Of a stretch of DNA of 64,000 nt, positions 26,513 to 35,060 are shown piece after piece. The notes beneath the pieces are model-generated. The model did no database searches. It had not been told where the DNA came from and saw nothing but the letters and a program-made list of their open reading frames with translations. Source of the stretch: Sinorhizobium numidicum (lineage in GTDB: Bacteria; Pseudomonadota; Alphaproteobacteria; Rhizobiales; Rhizobiaceae); the NCBI RefSeq assembly GCF_029892045.1, contig NZ_CP120367.1, forward strand, positions 1,364,001-1,428,000, read 5' to 3'. A program made the position numbers and the translations under genes. The number at the start of each line of letters is the position of its first letter. Within the stretch, counting starts at the first letter, position 1.

Positions 26513-27461
26513 TCATGTTTTGACGGAAGCGTAGCCTGCGTTGGCCAGATAGTTTGAGCATTCGTGTGGTTCGATTGTCTGGACGAGCGCTCCGATGTGT
26601 CGCCAGGCGTCTTCGACGGTTCGCTTCTGGGCCTGCCGCATCCAGTGCTTGATCTTGGAGAAAGCCTGCTCGATCGGATTGAGATCCGGCGAATAGGGCG
26701 GCAGGAACCAGAGCCGTGCACCGGCCGCCTTTATGATCTGCCGGATAGCTGCCGATTTGTGGCTGCCGAGATTGTCCATGATGACGATATCGCCGGGTTT
26801 GAGCGCGGGCACGAGCTGTTGCTCGACATAGGCGCGGAAACACTGGCCGTTGATCGGTCCGTCGAAGACACAGGGAGCAGTCAGCCGATCGCTGCGCAAG
26901 GCACCGAGGAAGGTCAGCGTCCGCCAGTGGCCGTGCGGAGCAAAGGCACGCAGGCGCTTGCCCTTTGGTCCCCAGCCTCGAAGCGGCGTCATGTTGGTCT
27001 TGATCCAGGTCTCGTCGATAAACACCAGCCGCTCAGGATCGAGATTGCGCTGAAAGGTCTTCCATCGCTCCCGCCTGCGAGCGATGTCGGCGCGGGCTTG
27101 CTCAAGGACGAACAGGGTTTTTTTTGAAGCGCAGTCCCTCGCGCCGGATGAATTCCCAGATCGTATTGTGGGAGACCGTGACGCCGCGTCTTGCCAGTTC
27201 ATCCTTCAAGCCATGCAGCGTCAGATGCGGGTTCTGATTGAGCCGCTCGGCAATGAAAGCGCGATGCGGTTCCAGAATACGCTTGCGATGCCCGCCCATC
27301 TTGCCCGGTGCGCCAGAACCGGTCGCACGATAGCGCTGCGACCATTTCACCACGGACGAGACGGCAACTCCGAAGCGCGCCGCCACCACACGGCTGGTCT
27401 CGCCGCTCAAAACCGCTGCCAAAACGCGGTCGCGAAGGTCGTTCGATAAGGGTCGCGTCAT
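26513..27461 (-). CDS. IS630-family transposase, two overlapping frames (orfA 27102-27461, orfB 26513-27202)
   Basis: orfA (119 aa) carries the HTH region: [20 protein letters not shown] then [19 protein letters not shown]. orfB carries the DDE catalytic domain: [23 protein letters not shown] and the [19 protein letters not shown] motif. The frames meet at a run of eight A residues on the coding strand (27118-27125). Loss of one A would fuse them into one protein of about 315 residues through ...[13 protein letters not shown]. Expression by slippage on this run, or a decayed gene, are both possible. It catalyses cut-and-paste transposition into TA. Confidence 0.85.
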
Positions 27462-27498
27462 CCAATGCTGGCCTCCTTCCAGCCAGCATCTTGATGAT

Positions 27499-28833
27499 GT
27501 GGACGCCCCCGCACCGGCTGCGGCTATGATGCCGGCCTGTCATCCGAAGCAGCAAGAGGAGCATTCACGATGAAGATCACGATCATGGGATTGGACCTGG
27601 CCAAGAGCGTGTTTCAGGCGCATGGCATCGACGAGACAGGCAACACCGTGCTCGTGAAGCGGTTGCATCGGAAGCAGATGCTGCCCTTCTTCTCAAAGCT
27701 ACCATCATGCCTGATCGGGATGGAGGCGTGCGGAACAGCGCATCATTGGGCTCGCACGCTCGCGGCGATGGGGCACGAGGTCCGGCTCATCCCGCCGTCC
27801 TATGTGAAGGCCTATGTCAAGCGTGGCAAGAGCGACGCGCTGGATGCCGAAGCAATCTGCGAAGCCGTGCAGCGCCCGACGATGCGGTTCGTGCCTGTGA
27901 AGACGGTGGAGCAGCAGGGCATTCTCATGACCCACCGCGCGCGAGCGCTGCTCGTTCGCCAGCGCACCATGGTCGCAAATGCGCTGCGGGCGCATTTGGC
28001 AGAATTCGGCCTTGTCGCCAATCCCGGCATTGCCAATCTGGCCAAGCTGGCGCAGCAAGCGCTGTCCGATGAGGACGGCCTACCTTCTTATGCACGCACT
28101 TCGCTGGATATTCTGATCCGGCAGATCATGGTGTTTACCGATGAGATTGCGGTGCTGGATCAGCAACTTCACGCTTGGCATGTCGACAGCGAAGCCAGTC
28201 GTAGGCTCGCAGCGATCCCCGGCCTCGGCGTAGTCACGGCCACGGCTGTTGCTGCCACCGTCACCGATCCCGATCAATTCCGTTCAGGTCGGCAATTTGC
28301 CGCTTGGCTCGGCCTGACGCCGCAACAGCATTCGACAGGGGGCAAAACCCAGCTCGGTGGCATCTCCAAGCAAGGAGACCGATATTTGCGCCGATTGCTG
28401 GTTGTCGGTGCTACCGCCGTCATCCGTCACACGAAGGACAAGGCAACACCCATGGCGAATTGGATCAGAAAGCTCTTGGAGAAAAAGCCGTTCAGGCTCG
28501 TCTCCGTCGCGCTCGCCAACAACCCCGCGGATCGCATGGGTCGTACTGACCCGAAAGGAAGCTTATAGGGCTCATGAGCTGACGGCCTGAGTTCGATCCC
28601 AGACAACCCGAATTGGTAACGGCAGTCGATGATGTGTAACGATCGAGCCAATGGTGAGGCCAACCCGTCTGATTCAATGCGCTTCAAAAGCGCGCCAGCT
28701 TGATCAGGGACCTCACCGGCGGATTTCCATCAGCGCCAGCGGTCAAACTCTACGCCGCACAAACAGGCCGGACATATGAAAGCAACCGATCAAACCATCC
28801 CCGACAAAAGGCCCTTGCCATAGGGGCGTCCAC
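27499..28833 (+). mobile_element. IS110/IS1111-family element nested in the IS630 element
   Basis: An 11-bp perfect inverted repeat, GTGGACGCCCC (27499-27509) and GGGGCGTCCAC (28823-28833), brackets the IS110-type transposase gene. Subterminal repeats of this kind are typical of the IS1111 subgroup, which makes no clear target duplications. The true ends are probably a few bases outside these repeats. The non-coding stretch 28590-28820 downstream of the transposase belongs to the element and may encode the guide (bridge) RNA known for IS110 elements; I did not fold it. Confidence 0.7.
27570..28568 (+). CDS. IS110/IS1111-family transposase
   Basis: 332 residues. The N-terminal DEDD RuvC-like domain begins MGLDLAKSVFQAHGIDETGN and includes IGMEACGTAHHWAR and KSDALDAEAICEA. 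The C-terminal domain has IPGLGVVTATAVAAT and FAAWLGLTPQQHSTGGK with the catalytic-type serine region. A ribosome site AAGAGGAG precedes ATG 27570. The last residues depart from the family: the expected RIAWVVLTRKEAYRA ending is present only in the next frame, pointing to a one- or two-base indel near 28530. Confidence 0.88.
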   Translation: MKITIMGLDLAKSVFQAHGIDETGNTVLVKRLHRKQMLPFFSKLPSCLIGMEACGTAHHWARTLAAMGHEVRLIPPSYVKAYVKRGKSDALDAEAICEAVQRPTMRFVPVKTVEQQGILMTHRARALLVRQRTMVANALRAHLAEFGLVANPGIANLAKLAQQALSDEDGLPSYARTSLDILIRQIMVFTDEIAVLDQQLHAWHVDSEASRRLAAIPGLGVVTATAVAATVTDPDQFRSGRQFAAWLGLTPQQHSTGGKTQLGGISKQGDRYLRRLLVVGATAVIRHTKDKATPMANWIRKLLEKKPFRLVSVALANNPADRMGRTDPKGSL

Positions 28834-28991
28834 ATATGAATCACAACAACGACGATTCGGGAATCGGCAACGATTCAATCAAACACGGAAACGCTCTAGG
28901 GGCTTTCTTTGCACTGGCGGGGATCAAGTTTTAACCAGTCAGACGCATCCATCGCCATGAAATGCGATCGTACTCGTCGCAAATTCCCCAG

Positions 28992-29064
28992 AAGTCGCTG
29001 TAGCACTTTGAATTGCTGCCTGTTTCCTTGAATCGGCTCCGATTTAAGGAAACATGCCGTAGGC
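28992..29064 (+). repeat. RIME-like element, 5'-truncated
   Basis: Contains GTCGCTGTAGCACTTTGAAT and the second palindrome around CTTGAATCGGCTCCGATTTAAG with CATGCCGTAG at the end, but the first palindrome is missing. It lies between the insertion-sequence cluster and the ZIP gene, about 150 bases upstream of the ZIP start. Confidence 0.7.
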
Positions 29065-29211
29065 ATGAACCCGCTGGCGCTGGTTTTTCTCCCGCGGATG
29101 CAACGGCAAGGGCGGGTGTTCGCAGTCGTCGCTTGTCGCATGCGCGATGAAACAAACTGGCAGCATGACGGTTATCGCTCGACAACAATCCCGGCGTGGC
29201 GAGTTCGCCTT

Positions 29212-29994
29212 ATGGACAACCACTTCCTGATGATCCTGGGAATCGCATCGGCCGCCGCTCTCGCTTCACCGCTCGGCGGCTATCTGGCGATCTGGCTCAG
29301 ACCATCAAGCTTGCTCCTTTCGATCGGCGTCGGCTTTGCTGCCGGCGTTCTCATCGGCACCATCGCTTTCGAGATGATGCCAAAATCTCTGGAGCTTACG
29401 CCCCTCCCGCTGACGATGGCCGGCTTTGCGCTTGGCCTCGCGCTCGTTTACCTCCTCGACCTTTACGTCAATCGTTGGCAGATGGCCGGACCGGAAGCGG
29501 AACAGAAGCAGCAAGTTGATCGCATGCACCGGCGCAAGAAGCCTCGCGGCAGTGATGTTGCGGTACTCGCTGGAGGCACCAGCGCGGAGGAACTCATCGA
29601 AGGCGTGACGATCGGCGTCGGAGCGACCTTTGACCCGGCAGTGGCAGCGATAGTCGGGCTTGCGATCTGCATTGACAACTTGAGCGAGGCCATGAGCATC
29701 GGTGAGTTGGTCCTCAGCGACGAGAACAAGGGTGGCGCACGTCGGCGGATCCTCGCCTGGACCTCGTTGATCGGTGTTTCCCTGTTTACCTCGGCCGTCG
29801 CAGGATGGTTCCTGCTGAAGGGCTTACCGCAAGCAGCCCTGGGCTTTCTCTTTGCGATGGGCGCCGGCGGGATGTTCTATCTTACTATCACCGATCTCGT
29901 TCCCGAGGCGGAGTCGCATCATTTTCAGCAGTCATCGGCAATCGCGAATGCCGCCGGATTTCTGACCATCATGGCGCTGGCGGAACTGGTCTGA
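29212..29994 (+). CDS. ZIP-family metal transporter, atypical ligands
   Basis: 260 residues with about seven to eight hydrophobic segments and a polar central loop (GPEAEQKQQVDRMHRRKKPRG) between TM3 and TM4, the ZIP layout. The metal-site helices read SAEELIEGVTIGVG and CIDNLSEAMSIGEL, where the usual His-Asn-x-x-Glu-Gly residues are partly replaced by Glu and Asp. Substrate preference may therefore differ from zinc. ATG 29212 starts a hydrophobic N-terminus; longer starts add a polar Arg-rich tail. It is convergent with the oxidase operon. Confidence 0.75.
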   Translation: MDNHFLMILGIASAAALASPLGGYLAIWLRPSSLLLSIGVGFAAGVLIGTIAFEMMPKSLELTPLPLTMAGFALGLALVYLLDLYVNRWQMAGPEAEQKQQVDRMHRRKKPRGSDVAVLAGGTSAEELIEGVTIGVGATFDPAVAAIVGLAICIDNLSEAMSIGELVLSDENKGGARRRILAWTSLIGVSLFTSAVAGWFLLKGLPQAALGFLFAMGAGGMFYLTITDLVPEAESHHFQQSSAIANAAGFLTIMALAELV

Positions 29995-30078
29995 GAACCG
30001 CAGCGCGAGCTGCGACAGCGACCGCACAAGACTCGATCAGCAACTTGCTGCTTGAAAAAACCGACCGGCTGTGACCCG

Positions 30079-30465
30079 TCATCTCAATTGGCCGCATGCA
30101 TCGGGCAACAGGACCGCCGTCCCGGTCCACACGACCCCTACCAACGACAATACGATCAGGAGTTGCGCGACGTGAATGGAAAATTCCTGATTGTCCTTTC
30201 CGCTAGGCGCGTATCGCAGCATCCGCGCGACCGGTCTGGGAAACCGCAAAGCCAGCAGAAGCAGCAGCGCGAAGACAAGTGTGAGCAGGATCACCCCCGC
30301 CGCGACGACAGCCGGCGACATCACCAAGTAATTGCCGCCGCGAAGGGCGCAGGTCACCGACTGAAAGGCGTAGACGAGAAAAAAATGTCCCCCCCATGAG
30401 ATTGGTCCGATCAGCAAGAACAGGATCGCGCGGGCTATGGGCGTCTCATTGCCTGCGTCCTTCAT
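30079..30465 (-). CDS. Small integral membrane protein of the oxidase operon
   Basis: About 128 residues with three hydrophobic segments (AILFLLIGPISWGGHFFLVYAF, a segment near VVAAGVILLTLVFALLLLL, and LLIVLSLVGVVWTGTAVLL). The start at ATG 30465 lies seven bases after the fused subunit I/III stop, so it is cotranscribed and last in the operon. The spacing and GGHFFLVYAFQSVTCAL segment suggest an oxidase accessory or small subunit. I do not recognise a named family. A longer start overlapping the oxidase gene is possible. Confidence 0.68.
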   Translation of the reverse strand: MKDAGNETPIARAILFLLIGPISWGGHFFLVYAFQSVTCALRGGNYLVMSPAVVAAGVILLTLVFALLLLLALRFPRPVARMLRYAPSGKDNQEFSIHVAQLLIVLSLVGVVWTGTAVLLPDACGQLR

Positions 30466-30472
30466 CACCCAC

Positions 30473-32998
30473 CTATCCAATAAGCCGCGGAAAACCATGG
30501 GTCAGCGCGAGCCCCAACAGGGACTGTCCGACGGTGTAATGATAGAGCAGCATATAGTTGTCGAAAGTCACGCGCCGCTGCGCATCCAGCTTGCCGGCCA
30601 GATGCCGGGCCATGGTGAACAGTCCCATGATCACGAGTGCGAAAACCAGTTGCCCGAAGAGGACAGCGCCGAGGTAGACCATCGCGCCATACGCATTGTC
30701 ATCGGGGCCCAGGCCAGTCACCAGATGCCCCTCGATTTCGAGCGCAAACGCGCCGGTCAGGCAGGCGAGCGATAACAACAGAGCCGCCGACGTTAGGACA
30801 CGCGACGCCGAGACCCTGTGGAGCGAACGGCTCGCCAGCCATACTATGGCCGATCCGCCCAAAAGCAGCGCGCCCGAGGACAGGGGCCAGCCGATCGCAG
30901 GCGGCGCCGGTGACCCCGCCGGCGCCCAGACGTCGGGCGACACCAGCCAGAGGAACAAGTAGGAGAAAACATAGGCGACATAGAGGGAACCTGCCACCAG
31001 CATCAGAACGACCATGGCCCACCAGGAATGCGAGGCCGGCCCGGTCATGTAGGTCGGCAGGCGGATGCCCGCGCCGACGTCGATCTTGCCCTTCGACGGT
31101 CCGGGATCGAGACCCCAACCCCAAACAATGCAGAAGATGATGGCGAACACGCCGCAGATGGTGGCAATCGTCACGAGCTTGACCGTCAGCAACAGGAAAA
31201 ACGCGGCGGTGAAGATCGCGGCGAGGAAGGGCGGCCATCCGGGTCCCGGCATCTGGATGACATATTGCGGGCGGGCATTGATCGGTGACGTCACGATCGT
31301 CTCGCGCCCGCCTGTTGGAGCATTGGGCAGATAATGATGGCCGTCGCGCACCTCCTGCGGCAGGCTCGGCCTATCCCAGAGGGGCTCGCGGCTGGTGACG
31401 TGCGGAATGCTGCGGGTGGAGTAGACGTCGTTCGGCAGCCATTCCAAAGTGCCCGCGCCCCATGGGTTTTCGAGGCCGCCGTTTCCGGCGCGGGAATTTC
31501 CGATTAGGTCGATAACAAAGAGCAGGACGCCGGCGGCCAGGACGTAGGAGCCCAGGGTGGAAATTGTGTTCAACATGTCCCAGCCGATATCGCTGGGATA
31601 GGTCCATACGCGCCTTGGCATGCCGCTGAGGCCCGTCAGGTGCATCGGAAGGAAGGCGACGTTGAAGCCCGTGAACATCAGCCAGAACACCCAGCGGCCG
31701 AGCCGTTCGGAGAGCATCCGCCGGGTGAACAAGGGAGCCCAGTAGTAAAACGCGGCGAACAACGGAAACACAAACCCGCCGATCAGGACGTAATGAAAAT
31801 GGGCGACGATAAAATAGGTGTCGTGAACCTGATAGTCGAACGGCACCATGGCCACCATCACGCCGGTCAGGCCTCCGAGGGTGAAGATGAAGAGAAACCC
31901 GAGCACGAACAGCGACGGCGTGGTGATGCGAAACCGCTGCCGGCCGGCCGCAATGGTCGCGACCCAGGAGAAGACCTGGATGCCCGAAGGAACAGCGACG
32001 ATCATGCTGGCGGCGGAGAAGAAGGCGAGGCTGAGCGCCGGGATTCCGGTCGTAAACATATGATGCACCCATAGCCCGAAGCTGAAGAAACCGGTGCCGA
32101 TCAACGCCACGACGACAAGCCGATAGCCGACGAGCGGCGTGCGCGCCATGGTCGGAACGATCATGGAGACGAGGCCGGCGGCCGGAAGGAAGATGATGTA
32201 AACTTCGGGGTGTCCGAAGAACCAGAAGAGATGCTGCCAGAGCAGGGGATCGCCTCCGAGCGCTGCGCTGAAGAAAGGCCAGCCGAAGGAGCGCTCGATC
32301 TCGAGCATCATCGTCGCCAGGATGACCGCCGGAAAGGCGAACATGATCATGGTGGCGAAAATCAGCATCGTCCAGACGAAGACCGGCATCTTGGCAAGCG
32401 ACATGCCCGGCGGCCGTGTTCGCAGCGCCCCGACGACGATTTCGATCGCGCCAGCAATGGCCGAGATCTCGATGAAGCCGATGCCCAGCAACCAGAAATC
32501 AGCATTGTCGCCCGGAGAATATTCCTTCAGCGTCAGCGGCGGATACATGAACCAGCCGCCTTTCGGCGCGAGGTCGTAGAAGATCGTGGAGAAGAAGACC
32601 AGCCCGCCGACCACATAGGCCCAAATGGCGAAGGCGCTGAGACGCGGAAAGGGCAGGTCCCGCGCGGCGAGCATCTGCGGCAGCAGCATGACGCCAAGCG
32701 CTTCCAGCGCCGGCACGGCAAACAGGAACATCATCGTCGTGCCATGGACGGTGAACATCTGGTTGTAGAGGTCTTGGCCGATGAAGTCGTTGTCGCCGAC
32801 GGCCAGTTGCGTGCGCATGAGCAGTGCCAGTACTCCCGCCATCAGAAAGAACAGGAACGCGACGCCGAGATAAAGAAGGCCGATCACGGTGTTGTTGACC
32901 GCCGTCACAAGCCGCCACCCATGCGGCGTTGCCCAGACGCGTTCGAGCTCTTGAATCTCTCCCTCCGGCCGGGGAGCTGGATTGGGCAGGTTCATCAT
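30473..32998 (-). CDS. ctaD: Fused cytochrome c oxidase subunits I and III (caa3-type)
   Basis: An 841-residue fusion. Residues about 1-560 are subunit I, with heme and CuB ligand motifs FTVHGTTMMF, FFGHPEVYIIFLPAAG (including the cross-linked Tyr and the D-channel Glu), WVHHMFTTG and VHDTYFIVAHFHYV. Residues about 600-841 are a subunit-III-like domain with several more membrane segments. It reduces O2 to water while pumping protons. The HPEVY motif and Glu place it in the A-type oxidases. ATG 32998 overlaps the preceding stop by four bases. Confidence 0.9.
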   Translation of the reverse strand: MMNLPNPAPRPEGEIQELERVWATPHGWRLVTAVNNTVIGLLYLGVAFLFFLMAGVLALLMRTQLAVGDNDFIGQDLYNQMFTVHGTTMMFLFAVPALEALGVMLLPQMLAARDLPFPRLSAFAIWAYVVGGLVFFSTIFYDLAPKGGWFMYPPLTLKEYSPGDNADFWLLGIGFIEISAIAGAIEIVVGALRTRPPGMSLAKMPVFVWTMLIFATMIMFAFPAVILATMMLEIERSFGWPFFSAALGGDPLLWQHLFWFFGHPEVYIIFLPAAGLVSMIVPTMARTPLVGYRLVVVALIGTGFFSFGLWVHHMFTTGIPALSLAFFSAASMIVAVPSGIQVFSWVATIAAGRQRFRITTPSLFVLGFLFIFTLGGLTGVMVAMVPFDYQVHDTYFIVAHFHYVLIGGFVFPLFAAFYYWAPLFTRRMLSERLGRWVFWLMFTGFNVAFLPMHLTGLSGMPRRVWTYPSDIGWDMLNTISTLGSYVLAAGVLLFVIDLIGNSRAGNGGLENPWGAGTLEWLPNDVYSTRSIPHVTSREPLWDRPSLPQEVRDGHHYLPNAPTGGRETIVTSPINARPQYVIQMPGPGWPPFLAAIFTAAFFLLLTVKLVTIATICGVFAIIFCIVWGWGLDPGPSKGKIDVGAGIRLPTYMTGPASHSWWAMVVLMLVAGSLYVAYVFSYLFLWLVSPDVWAPAGSPAPPAIGWPLSSGALLLGGSAIVWLASRSLHRVSASRVLTSAALLLSLACLTGAFALEIEGHLVTGLGPDDNAYGAMVYLGAVLFGQLVFALVIMGLFTMARHLAGKLDAQRRVTFDNYMLLYHYTVGQSLLGLALTHGFPRLIG

Positions 32999-34068
32999 CC
33001 GCCTCCGCCGCTGCTGTCACGCAGGAAATAAAGGATGATGAGACCAGTCAGGTAAACCGTCAGAACGGCAAGCGAGTCGTAGCCCATTCTGAAGATTGTG
33101 CGGTCTCGCCGTTCGCTCAGTCCGACGAGAAAGATCGCCGTGACGGTGATCGCCATCAGTGCGGCAAAAGTCTCGAACCGCCCGACTCCGTTCATGACGG
33201 CATCGGCACCCCCCGTGAGATCGATCAGGAACAGGAAGGAAAGGTCGAAGAGATTCGTACCGAAGATGTCCGACATCGCCATCGTGTAGAGGCCGGCCCG
33301 CGTGGCGCTGAACACGGTGCTCATTTCCGGCAGGGATGTTGCGATCGCGACCACGACAGCGCCGATGAAGCTCTGGCCCAGGCCACTGGCTTCGGCGATG
33401 GCATCGCCGGTGCGCGAAAGCACGTAACCTGCGAAGACGATGACTCCGCCGCACACTGCGGCGCCCCGGACCGCTTTGCGCAGGGACTTCCCTTTGCCGC
33501 CCTCGGCTTCCTTCCGCGCCCGTTCGTTCTCCCTCTCGCGGGTGATCTCCTCGTCGTTGGCGATCCAGGGCTTGTCGTGCTGCATCCGGGACATGACCCA
33601 AATGCTGACGCCGGTCACGGCGATGAGCAGCCACATCCAAAGGCCGGAGAAAAGGACGGGGCTATCGCCCACCACGATCGACGCCGCGACAATGGACAGG
33701 AGCAGTATTTTGAAACCACCCTGCAGCATCACGACGGGATCGGGAATGACTGAGGTTAGGGCCCGCCGGCCGATCATGGCGTCAGCAAGGGCAAGGATTG
33801 CCACCTGCATGGCGATGCCACCAAGAATGCTGTTGACGGCGAGGCTGGCATCGCCGCTGAGCGACGAGGTGACCGCTACCACCAGTTCCGGGAGGGACGT
33901 GATGCCGCCCAGCAATAGGACACCGATCAGCGCCTGTCCCACCCCGGTCTTCCCGCCGATGATGTTGGCATCGCGCGTGATCCTGACGCCGGCCATCCAG
34001 ACCGCAATTGCGGCGCCGGCGAATGCCGGAATGTTCAACCATAGACCCAGGCCGGTGAAATCAAGCAT
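32995..34068 (-). CDS. CaCA-family cation exchanger (Na+/Ca2+ antiporter-like) inside the oxidase operon
   Basis: 357 residues with about ten hydrophobic segments and the two inverted alpha-repeats of the CaCA family: GGITSLPELVVAVTSSLSGD near residue 45 and AIATSLPEMSTVFSATRAG near 245, each with the Pro-Glu of the ion site. A hydrophilic loop near 170-200 (ITRERENERARKEAEGG) separates the halves. The start is ATG 34068 (GAGGTG six bases upstream). The gene lies between subunits II and I/III: it starts six bases after ctaC and overlaps ctaD by four bases, so it is tightly coupled to the oxidase. The ion specificity is unknown. Confidence 0.85.
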   Translation of the reverse strand: MLDFTGLGLWLNIPAFAGAAIAVWMAGVRITRDANIIGGKTGVGQALIGVLLLGGITSLPELVVAVTSSLSGDASLAVNSILGGIAMQVAILALADAMIGRRALTSVIPDPVVMLQGGFKILLLSIVAASIVVGDSPVLFSGLWMWLLIAVTGVSIWVMSRMQHDKPWIANDEEITRERENERARKEAEGGKGKSLRKAVRGAAVCGGVIVFAGYVLSRTGDAIAEASGLGQSFIGAVVVAIATSLPEMSTVFSATRAGLYTMAMSDIFGTNLFDLSFLFLIDLTGGADAVMNGVGRFETFAALMAITVTAIFLVGLSERRDRTIFRMGYDSLAVLTVYLTGLIILYFLRDSSGGGG

Positions 34069-34073
34069 CGCGA

Positions 34074-35060
34074 TCACCTCAGTTGGTCCAGATAGGAGGA
34101 AAGCTGCGATAACTCGGTTTCGGTAAAGATGCCGAAGGGCGGCATCAGGTTCTCGGGTTTCACGTGCTGGCCGTCCCGGATCCAGCGGGCGAAGGCCGCG
34201 ACATCGTTCTCGAGCGTTGCTGCGGCGAGAGATTGCCGGCTGCCGACATGGGTGAGGTCTGGACCGATGGTGCCGCGTGCCTCGGTGCCCCGCACCGCAT
34301 GGCATCCGCCGCAACCAGACGAAAGGAAGACCGCCTGCCCCTGCGCCTGATCCTCGCCGGTGGGAGTCCGGGCGTTGCCGGCCTCGCGCGCGAGCCATGC
34401 GGAAAACTCATCTTCGGGCATCGCAATCACGTAGAAGGACATGAGGGCATGCGCCCCGCCGCAATATTCGGCGCATTGGCCGCGGCTTGTCCCCGCCTTC
34501 GCCACCTCCAGGGTCAAGGTGTTGATGCGGCCGGGGATCATATCGAGCTTGCCGGCAAGGCGCGGCACCCAGAAGCTGTGGATCACGTCGGCCGATGTCA
34601 GCTCGACCTTAACCGGCTGTCCGACGGGCAGCCGGATCTCATTGGCGCTCTCTACCCGGCGACCAGTCTCGTCTATGTAGGTCACCTGCCACCACCAGCG
34701 TTCACCGACGACCTCGATCCGCAACCGCCCGTCCGGTGCGGCCGTGGTGCCGCCAAGTCCTACGAGGAAGAAGCCATAGATGAGTAGGATGCTGAGCGTG
34801 ACGACCGGGAAAACGATTCCGCCTCCGATGACCAGCCGTTCGCCGGAGACACGGCGACGCCAGCCCTCATTGCCGAAGAGCGCGACAGCCGTGCTCACGC
34901 AGACCAGAACGAGGACCATCGTTGAGAAAATGATCAGCAGCCACGAAAGGATGCTGATGCGCTCTGCTTCCGCGCCGGATGGATCGAGGATAGACTGGAC
35001 GCCGACGCAGCCTTGGAGCGCGAGTAACCCGAGCGGCAAGATGGATCTTGCGAACATCAT
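34074..35060 (-). CDS. ctaC: Cytochrome c oxidase subunit II fused to cytochrome c (caa3-type)
   Basis: 328 residues. A lipoprotein-type signal (LLALQGC) is followed by two membrane helices at about 38-60 and 78-103. The cupredoxin domain has the CuA ligands: HSFWVPRL and CAEYCGGAHALM (Cys-x3-Cys-x3-His-x2-Met). The C-terminal cytochrome c domain has CGGCH near residue 250 and the distal Met in NLMPPFG. It accepts electrons and passes them to subunit I. The gene overlaps the tri-heme cytochrome upstream by four bases. Confidence 0.92.
   Translation of the reverse strand: MMFARSILPLGLLALQGCVGVQSILDPSGAEAERISILSWLLIIFSTMVLVLVCVSTAVALFGNEGWRRRVSGERLVIGGGIVFPVVTLSILLIYGFFLVGLGGTTAAPDGRLRIEVVGERWWWQVTYIDETGRRVESANEIRLPVGQPVKVELTSADVIHSFWVPRLAGKLDMIPGRINTLTLEVAKAGTSRGQCAEYCGGAHALMSFYVIAMPEDEFSAWLAREAGNARTPTGEDQAQGQAVFLSSGCGGCHAVRGTEARGTIGPDLTHVGSRQSLAAATLENDVAAFARWIRDGQHVKPENLMPPFGIFTETELSQLSSYLDQLR

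Larger units (their letters stand above)
26506..28896 (-). mobile_element. IS630-family insertion sequence, interrupted by a nested IS110-type element
   Basis: Left end GAGCGTTTC (26506-26514) and right end GAAACGCTC (28888-28896) are perfect inverted repeats. Each is flanked outside by TA (26504-26505 and 28897-28898), the target duplication expected of IS630/Tc1 elements; similarity continues imperfectly inward. The transposase lies on the minus strand near the left end. The right 60 or so bases have been separated from it by an inserted IS110/IS1111-type element. Removing that insert gives an element of about 1.06 kb, a normal IS630 size. Confidence 0.8.
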
